In this document: positions 58,901 to 64,000 of the stretch, piece by piece
Position numbering within the stretch: the stretch's first letter is position 1
How the letters are laid out: each line of letters opens with the position of its first letter
NCBI GenBank assembly: GCA_002719815.1
Contig: PBET01000025.1
Coordinates: 1 to 64,000 of the forward strand
Direction: 5' to 3'
From: Methanobacteriota archaeon
GTDB lineage: Archaea; Thermoplasmatota; Poseidoniia; Poseidoniales; Poseidoniaceae
DNA: 64,000 nt
The notes under the pieces: generated by a model
What the model was told of the DNA's origin: nothing
Database searches by the model: none
Seen by the model: the letters and a program-made list of their open reading frames with translations, nothing else
Translations under genes and position numbers: made by a program

Positions 58901-61540
58901 CTACCACAGCGGTTGACGTTTGAAACTGAAGAGCAATCACAACCAGCCAACTATGATTTTGATTTGAGCGTGCATGTGCTTCAAATTCATCGAGCAGATT
59001 TGTTTGTGATTGATCCACAACCCGCTGCAGAACCTGCGGGCTTCAATGTAAGCATGACCCATCAACTATTGATTCAACTTGAAAACCCTGGTAACGGCGA
59101 GGATTCCTATGCATTTACCGCACGGGTTCTTCCAACTGAAAACATATCCAGTGAAGATGTTGATTTCACGTATTACAATCCTCAGAGAACACTCGGACCC
59201 CTCGCAACAACCATCATGCCATTGGACATTGAACTTCGTGAGACGTTACCTGCTGCTGAACCGTTCTATCTTGAATTTGAATGGTCATCGTTGATCAACA
59301 AATCCGTAACTGCCACGACGACCTTGCTTATTGAGGCGGAACAACGTCACGAATGGAACATCACGGCTGTTCATGGGGAACAACAATTCGTCGAGCCACG
59401 CAGTGATTACCAACTCGAATTCAACATAACCAATATCGGAAATTACGTGGATGAGGTTCAATTGATTCCAACCCTTGATGTTGTAAGTTTGGAGAACGAT
59501 ACGTCGATTTGGAATGTACATGAGACGATTCAGTCAACGAGTCTTGATGTGAATGCTTCATCAACATTGACCGTCATTCAATCAATTCCATACGCCTGGA
59601 AGGATGCTGAAGCGACCCTCACGTATTCGGTCGTATCTGGAGGATACATCCTCGAGCAATTCCAAATCGAACTCATTGTTCTTGAGCATGCAGAATGGGG
59701 CCTCAACCTTGCACAGAGCAACCTTGAGATTATGCCTGGTGGCGATTACATCCAAGTTCAACTTGAACAGCGAGGAAATACGCCATCGACTCCATACATG
59801 ACGAACTTCGGCACAGGTTGGAATATCTCATTACCCGATGGTAGCCTAATGGAACCAGGTCAATTGACCTATGCGGACATCTACGTTGAAGCGCCATCCG
59901 ATGCGAGAGAAGGAGATGTGAGTTTACTGGAAGTTCGTATTTCTGATGCTGTTGGAAAGGGTATGGAAGTTTTCCAGATTCCTGTCCGGGTCGTTGGTTC
60001 CTCGAGTTACGAACTCCAGTCATCAGGTAATTGGTTCATTTCAAGTAACGGTGGATACCCTCTTGCTTGGATTGAAAATACAGGTAATGACATGCCACAA
60101 ATAGGTCTTCAAGTAAGTGATCTTCCTGAAGGATGGTTTGCTGAAGTTGACACACCCGTAGAATTATCGCCTGGAGAAATAAAAGGGCTGCCGATCAATC
60201 TTATCCCTCCGTCAGATTGGAGCGGAGATGGTTTTGATGTAACCGTGCAAGTATCGCATCCAAACCTTGCACCAGAGACCATGACATTGACTGTCCAGTC
60301 ATCGAATATCTCCTTCTCCAGTAGCCCAGTTTTGTGGTCACGGGTTGGTACCTTGCAGGCTGTTGACATCTTCAACAGTGGAAGTAATGAAATCGATGAG
60401 AGTATTGCTTCAGTATCTGGTACAAATTACATGTTTACAATTCCATCCGGCTTCGAACACATCAATCTCACAAGTGGAGACGATCGAATTGAATTGGTAC
60501 TTATCGGCAAGGAATCACCTCAGATGAGCGTATCATGCTCCTTCATCAATGGCGCATTCAATGAGTTAGGAAAAGTTGCGATCACATCGGATATAGTTAC
60601 CTGTGATGTTGTTGGCGACCCTGTTTCGAAAACGAGGCTATCGTTCATCGTTACAACCGATCGAGGAGAGCTTCTACCAGTCGTAGACAAAACATTCTCA
60701 GTCTTAATCAATCAAACAACGTATGCAAATTTGACAGTTGAGAATTGGGATCCCGCTCCAGGTCCCTTTACGCTCATGGTTGAGGCTTACGATGAATATG
60801 GCAACGCATTATCGAGCATCTCAAAGACGATGGTTGCGCGGGAATCTGGATGGAACCTCGGCATCAGTAGTATATCTGCCAAGGGCGACATCAACGTTGC
60901 AATCTCGAGAACGAACTATCCTATTCTTGAGGATGCGGTTTGTATTTTGACAGTATCGAGTCAGCAAAGTGATTTCAAAGCCGAAGTTCTTGTCGATGTG
61001 GCAGGCACTCAGTTTTCTCCAAACGTTCGGATTGATGCTGAAGGATTGGATGAGGGTGAACAACTTGATGCTGTTCTTGGTTGTAACAGTCCGTTCGATG
61101 TTGATGATGACGTATCCGACAACACTGAAACGATCACCTATGAAAAGGAAGAAGAATCTGTATTGAATTCGTCCAACATGATCTGGGGCGCAATAGTTGC
61201 TATCGCCTCGATCGGAATCTACCTATTTATGATTCAGCGTCAAGATAATGCATTGATACGCAGTATGATGGAAGAACAGCAAGCACGAGCAACGCCGAAG
61301 AAAAAGACGAAGCCTCAACAAGTTCAACCGCGAGCTGAAGATTCTGTAATTGACGACGTATCGATTGAAAGCGAGCAAAGCGAACCTGAGACTATTCCAA
61401 CGATGATTGAAGAGATACCGCTTGATGATGATACAAGCCCGTCAGGTCGTTTGGATTCAATTCGAAGAGAAATGAATCCAGATTCTGTTGATTCAGAGGA
61501 ATCAAGCCTCGAAGATAGGATGTCCAAATTTTTCCAGTGA
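55913..61540 (+). CDS. Giant (1875 aa) surface protein: FG-GAP/VCBS-like repeats, CARDB-type domain, further beta-sandwich repeats, C-terminal TM and charged tail
   Basis: 'DIDQDGDIEIIVAY', 'DLELDGQPELVLTV', 'DIDGENEPEIVVAFGRRIFAYDGETG', 'ADLDGDGYLDILYGD'; CARDB 'PDPGQTLTVTGQFANVGTWENEDSIDCSLYMNGQEI...EAREDNNVAYANLSV'; TM 'MIWGAIVAIASIGIYLFMI'. Confidence 0.88.
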   Translation: MGSDSHSRVRHQLCAIGIILLMLTVSLTQIQFSNLNEQETVSFSNNQPWDDLEQPWGQYGGSATRNGSMPTHSATSGSMLSIDDPVINWVALDDSIGSDAYGSIIGDFSASLSATDGAYERCNPLGLYAVILHESTSTSSTKLSLYSGDDAELAWQVNLGDTRSARSTPVLADIDQDGDIEIIVAYDTDSSIQVDAWSPELACDESGWESGGHSNELLWSWTSTDYRIGITSPHFQTRQSNHLSVTQPLLADLELDGQPELVLTVVDTTTDDPHMVSLLLGANTPTEMWDVTLDRGTHPSDPAWAQLDGENSVVLATTIDENSGNMWIWRIDGSTGSNDWGRVAISGTDTDSDAPRLRLPSPVVVQLDGDTAPEMILTVPTDANGRTVGLGARFIGMELTSTQEIFTFRARNGYADAPPLPIDLDNNGVHDRLCWTTWYSASSVSFDREGMVGCHDITDDPPSENWYKTMNRGGSGNDNDEIAVSPPIWMDIDGENEPEIVVAFGRRIFAYDGETGFANEVSEGWDEPLSMPHRVWSAPAIADLDGDGYLDILYGDTLVSQRMLDLAPLADGNGISFNPASPDPGQTLTVTGQFANVGTWENEDSIDCSLYMNGQEIRRVRFNELQPLSPTGEGGPATFSVDVTASLGTHTFELVLDINGNLTEAREDNNVAYANLSVVEPYAVSIQSPETVPRIEPGTTEVVDVTVTATGSRTANWNITYDTSNLPDDWTVQPETGSTLLNVELTPAVPIVIPFIATLPSDALGDEDGFIEVRATLTSDPSVEAVAWIAIEALRTRGLSLVGPTGLASSQGYGIPGYNAEAYVLIENLGNAVETTTSIDWTNPSWGGTPVLFDGSSNVYSITLQPGEKKELQIHLNVPSSTSLGSVTSTTLTTCIGSGDDTLCRSLSANFTAVGAHASPTHIRTVPDTTHQFEFRMLLPQSGTLSWDLNQANIALPNWHWNVSGGGMLQNGILTATGTSNSYHTVQLELYIPPNALPQRLTFETEEQSQPANYDFDLSVHVLQIHRADLFVIDPQPAAEPAGFNVSMTHQLLIQLENPGNGEDSYAFTARVLPTENISSEDVDFTYYNPQRTLGPLATTIMPLDIELRETLPAAEPFYLEFEWSSLINKSVTATTTLLIEAEQRHEWNITAVHGEQQFVEPRSDYQLEFNITNIGNYVDEVQLIPTLDVVSLENDTSIWNVHETIQSTSLDVNASSTLTVIQSIPYAWKDAEATLTYSVVSGGYILEQFQIELIVLEHAEWGLNLAQSNLEIMPGGDYIQVQLEQRGNTPSTPYMTNFGTGWNISLPDGSLMEPGQLTYADIYVEAPSDAREGDVSLLEVRISDAVGKGMEVFQIPVRVVGSSSYELQSSGNWFISSNGGYPLAWIENTGNDMPQIGLQVSDLPEGWFAEVDTPVELSPGEIKGLPINLIPPSDWSGDGFDVTVQVSHPNLAPETMTLTVQSSNISFSSSPVLWSRVGTLQAVDIFNSGSNEIDESIASVSGTNYMFTIPSGFEHINLTSGDDRIELVLIGKESPQMSVSCSFINGAFNELGKVAITSDIVTCDVVGDPVSKTRLSFIVTTDRGELLPVVDKTFSVLINQTTYANLTVENWDPAPGPFTLMVEAYDEYGNALSSISKTMVARESGWNLGISSISAKGDINVAISRTNYPILEDAVCILTVSSQQSDFKAEVLVDVAGTQFSPNVRIDAEGLDEGEQLDAVLGCNSPFDVDDDVSDNTETITYEKEEESVLNSSNMIWGAIVAIASIGIYLFMIQRQDNALIRSMMEEQQARATPKKKTKPQQVQPRAEDSVIDDVSIESEQSEPETIPTMIEEIPLDDDTSPSGRLDSIRREMNPDSVDSEESSLEDRMSKFFQ

Positions 61541-61582
61541 CAATCACATACCTCAATAGAGGTGAGGTAGTGCCCTGACTCG

Positions 61583-62251
61583 ATGCAGCCCAACAATACC
61601 ACTACGACTGCATTCTATACGCTTGATGGTTGTCATGCAACTCTGGTGTCTGATGTCTTTCAGTCATTGTTATCATGGAACCAAAATTCACATCAAGAAT
61701 GGTCAGGCGTCATCGAACATCCACGAATTCAAGAACGATTGAGGTCACAAGGCATTGATCAGTTCGATTCACGGAATGATATTCAATGGGATGATCCAAC
61801 ACTTCTATTCACATTGACTCGAATGCTCGATTCCGATTCCATTCCAATGATGCTCGGAGAAGATAAGAATCGTGAACGTTTTGGTCGATTTCCACATTCA
61901 ACAGGATCTGCACTTCGATACATTCGTGAAAATGTCCGCCAAGTTGGACCGCAGAGCAATGAGATGTACGATGACCTCGTGATGCATCTCGACTATCTGC
62001 TCACACGATGTGATGTAGATCATGTCGGAGATGGGCGTTTCATGGAAGGGCAAGCAGGCTTGAACATCATGGGTTTTCTTTCAGGTGATGAAGTGAAGAT
62101 TTTGCGAACATCCCTACTCGGAGGAGGGTGGACCGTTGCAAGAGATGAGCCGATTGACGGAGGCGTTCGTGATGCAATACGCCATCTAAGTCCGCTTCTA
62201 CTTGCTGCAGAGCGCAATAATGCGGGGTTGATACACCGCAAACACGATTGA
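61583..62251 (+). CDS. Hypothetical protein
   Basis: 222-aa ORF downstream of the giant surface protein; no family recognised. Confidence 0.6.
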   Translation: MQPNNTTTTAFYTLDGCHATLVSDVFQSLLSWNQNSHQEWSGVIEHPRIQERLRSQGIDQFDSRNDIQWDDPTLLFTLTRMLDSDSIPMMLGEDKNRERFGRFPHSTGSALRYIRENVRQVGPQSNEMYDDLVMHLDYLLTRCDVDHVGDGRFMEGQAGLNIMGFLSGDEVKILRTSLLGGGWTVARDEPIDGGVRDAIRHLSPLLLAAERNNAGLIHRKHD

Positions 62252-62254
62252 ATT

Positions 62255-63160
62255 TCAGAACGATGCTGAGGTCAGTCGCTCGTACATAGAAGCATACAAT
62301 GCTGCTGTTTCATCGATAACAGATTGTGGTAGGGCAGGAATAGGAGGATCAGTTGTACCAGCATCCCGTGCGACCTTCAATTCTGCTTGATGACCAGTAT
62401 TGATGTAATGTGTTCGAACAAATTCTTTCGAAAGTTCAATGCATTCACCATTTGCATACGCTTCTGCATCCCACCACCGATCTTCATCGAGTGTGCCAAA
62501 TGTATCAACAAGAACGACCTTACGGCCAGGTCCTAATGCAAATTCTTTCTTTCCATCGACGTGGATAAGTCCGTTCTTTGCAGCTTCCCGTTCAATGATT
62601 TCATCGATCTTCAGAACAGCAGTGACAATCGAATCGTATTCTTCATCCGTTATGTTTGAGATTTCGAGTGCTTCTGCACGGTCGATGTTTCGATCATATG
62701 CTTCGAACTTCGTCGTAACTTCAACGAATGGTTTGTCGAGTTTCGCGCCATATTCGCAGTCTGCTGAAACACCGAGTTGTTCAGGGGTCAATTCGCCTCG
62801 TTGAAAGCGACGCCATGCTGAACCAGAGAGGTAATGGCGACAAATGAATTCGAGTGGTACGAAAACCCATTCCATGTCACGAGGAATTGCACCTGGTTCC
62901 TTGATGACTTCGACCTTGCGAACGAGACAGCGATCGGCTGCATTGACTTCAACCAGATGCGTTCCACAGACACCTTCTTCTTCGACAAGTTTGAACCAAT
63001 GCGCAGTTGTCCTGTTGAGTGATTCTCCTTTCCGAGGAATCAATGATGGAATGATTTGATCGAAAACTGAGATTTGGTTCGTAAATCGAAATTCGAGTAC
63101 ATCTGGATCATCTGTTGACCAGACTTGCTTCACTTTACCTTGATAGAGCATTTCTCCCAT
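62255..63160 (-). CDS. purC: Phosphoribosylaminoimidazole-succinocarboxamide synthase (SAICAR synthetase)
   Basis: 'MLYQGKVKQVWSTDDPDVLEFRFTNQISVFDQIIPSLIPRKGESLNRTTAHWFKL', 'CRHYLSGSAWRRFQRGE', 'VLVDTFGTLDEDRWW'. Confidence 0.93.
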   Translation of the reverse strand: MGEMLYQGKVKQVWSTDDPDVLEFRFTNQISVFDQIIPSLIPRKGESLNRTTAHWFKLVEEEGVCGTHLVEVNAADRCLVRKVEVIKEPGAIPRDMEWVFVPLEFICRHYLSGSAWRRFQRGELTPEQLGVSADCEYGAKLDKPFVEVTTKFEAYDRNIDRAEALEISNITDEEYDSIVTAVLKIDEIIEREAAKNGLIHVDGKKEFALGPGRKVVLVDTFGTLDEDRWWDAEAYANGECIELSKEFVRTHYINTGHQAELKVARDAGTTDPPIPALPQSVIDETAALYASMYERLTSASF

Positions 63161-63206
63161 GAGCCTTATTCACGAAGAGAGGCTCTTGAATATTGGTGTT
63201 TGGCAA

Positions 63207-63869
63207 TTAGATGATGCCGAGTGCATCTTCGATTCGATTCAGCTCAGGACCCGTTGTTTCACTACCGGCAACAGCCCCATCATTTGAGGCACAAATACCT
63301 GCACCTACGTATGGTGAACCGAACGATACAGTTCCGACCATTGGTGGAACACCGAGTACTTCCTCAATGAGAAGAACCTCATCACCGGCAACATCTGGGT
63401 GAAGGAGGACACCTTGGTCATTCACAACACCAAGACTACCTACAACATCTTGACCTCCAATGGTTGTAGCGATGATCTCGACACCGAGGACATCAGCAAG
63501 AATTTCCAAACCGTCTGGAGGAATGCTCGGGGATGCGACACAACCTTGTTCATTCGCAAGAAGGAGGTTTCCAGCGGTATTGACACCACCTTCCATGACC
63601 ACGACATCTCCGAACGCTGTTAATTCATCAATGTCGGTCTCAGTTGCAATATCTGCAACGGCCAAGCCGTTTGAATTACCTGCAAGAAGTGCTCCGATGA
63701 GATTGGAACCGCCAATTGAAATGGGTGCCATCTCCAATTGCAACGTTGTTTCAAGTTGCTCAAGAATCATCTCAGGGAGTTCTCGGGGATGGAAGAGGAC
63801 CTTACCTGCAGATGCAAGATGAATTCCGATTTGATCAGAACCTAAGATATCCAATGTGTCTATCGGCAT
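63207..63869 (-). CDS. eif6: Translation initiation factor aIF-6
   Basis: 'GSDQIGIHLASAGKVLFHP', 'IGGSNLIGALLAGNSNGLAV', 'GNLLLANEQGCVASPSIP', 'TIGGQDVVGSLGVVNDQGVLLHPDV', 'VGAGICASNDGAVAGSETTGPELNRIEDAL'. Start at internal Met. Confidence 0.95.
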   Translation of the reverse strand: MPIDTLDILGSDQIGIHLASAGKVLFHPRELPEMILEQLETTLQLEMAPISIGGSNLIGALLAGNSNGLAVADIATETDIDELTAFGDVVVMEGGVNTAGNLLLANEQGCVASPSIPPDGLEILADVLGVEIIATTIGGQDVVGSLGVVNDQGVLLHPDVAGDEVLLIEEVLGVPPMVGTVSFGSPYVGAGICASNDGAVAGSETTGPELNRIEDALGII

Positions 63870-64000
63870 GACCTTCACCTCATTACGTTGTATGCATACG
63901 TAGTTTAGAAATCTTAGGTGTAAGGATAAGAAGAATCGAGGATATCCAAGAGGAAAGAAGAGGGGCACAGTGACTGCCGTTCCCGTGGACTCTCGTACCA

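Noticed and set aside
63970-64000. Possible GTG start (MTAVPVDSRT...) of a plus-strand CDS running off the right edge, with an upstream GAGGGG
   Set aside because: Only 31 nt visible; no way to support a call.

Overview
This 64 kb window is compact archaeal chromosome with no CRISPR array, transposase or rRNA operon that I could recognise. Archaeal markers include the Rpo7-Spt4-S24e-S27ae cluster, aIF6, archaeal-type AlaS, geranylgeranyl reductase, DtdA, RtcB, an HVO_0476-type zinc-finger protein and a PolB2-type polymerase. The gene mix and the many large secreted or surface proteins (thrombospondin type-3 repeats, subtilases) suggest a marine euryarchaeon such as Marine Group II/Poseidoniales; this is inference, since no phylogeny was run. 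Most of the window is ordinary housekeeping genes in short operons with 1-25 bp overlaps. The parts most worth a second look are: (1) a DNA-repair neighbourhood at ~30.6-35.2 kb with a Y-family polymerase (DinB), a RecA-fold ATPase with an atypical P-loop, a PolB2 polymerase with degraded exonuclease and motif C, and a small helical protein, which resembles the bacterial ImuA-ImuB-DnaE2 mutasome in component types; (2) a predicted lipoprotein joining thrombospondin-3 repeats to a peptide-N-glycosidase F-like domain (7.4-10.4 kb); (3) a CcmE-like protein ending in a CxxxY motif; (4) a biotinyl/lipoyl-like segment inside a 1047-aa calcium-repeat surface protein; (5) a 1875-aa FG-GAP/CARDB surface protein; (6) MqnC (futalosine menaquinone pathway) with a class 2 DHODH; (7) alaS and rtcB start codons that may overlap on opposite strands; (8) an S27ae gene absent from the supplied ORF track. 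Two tRNAs (Thr-GGT, Ser-GGA) lie at 46.26-46.49 kb.
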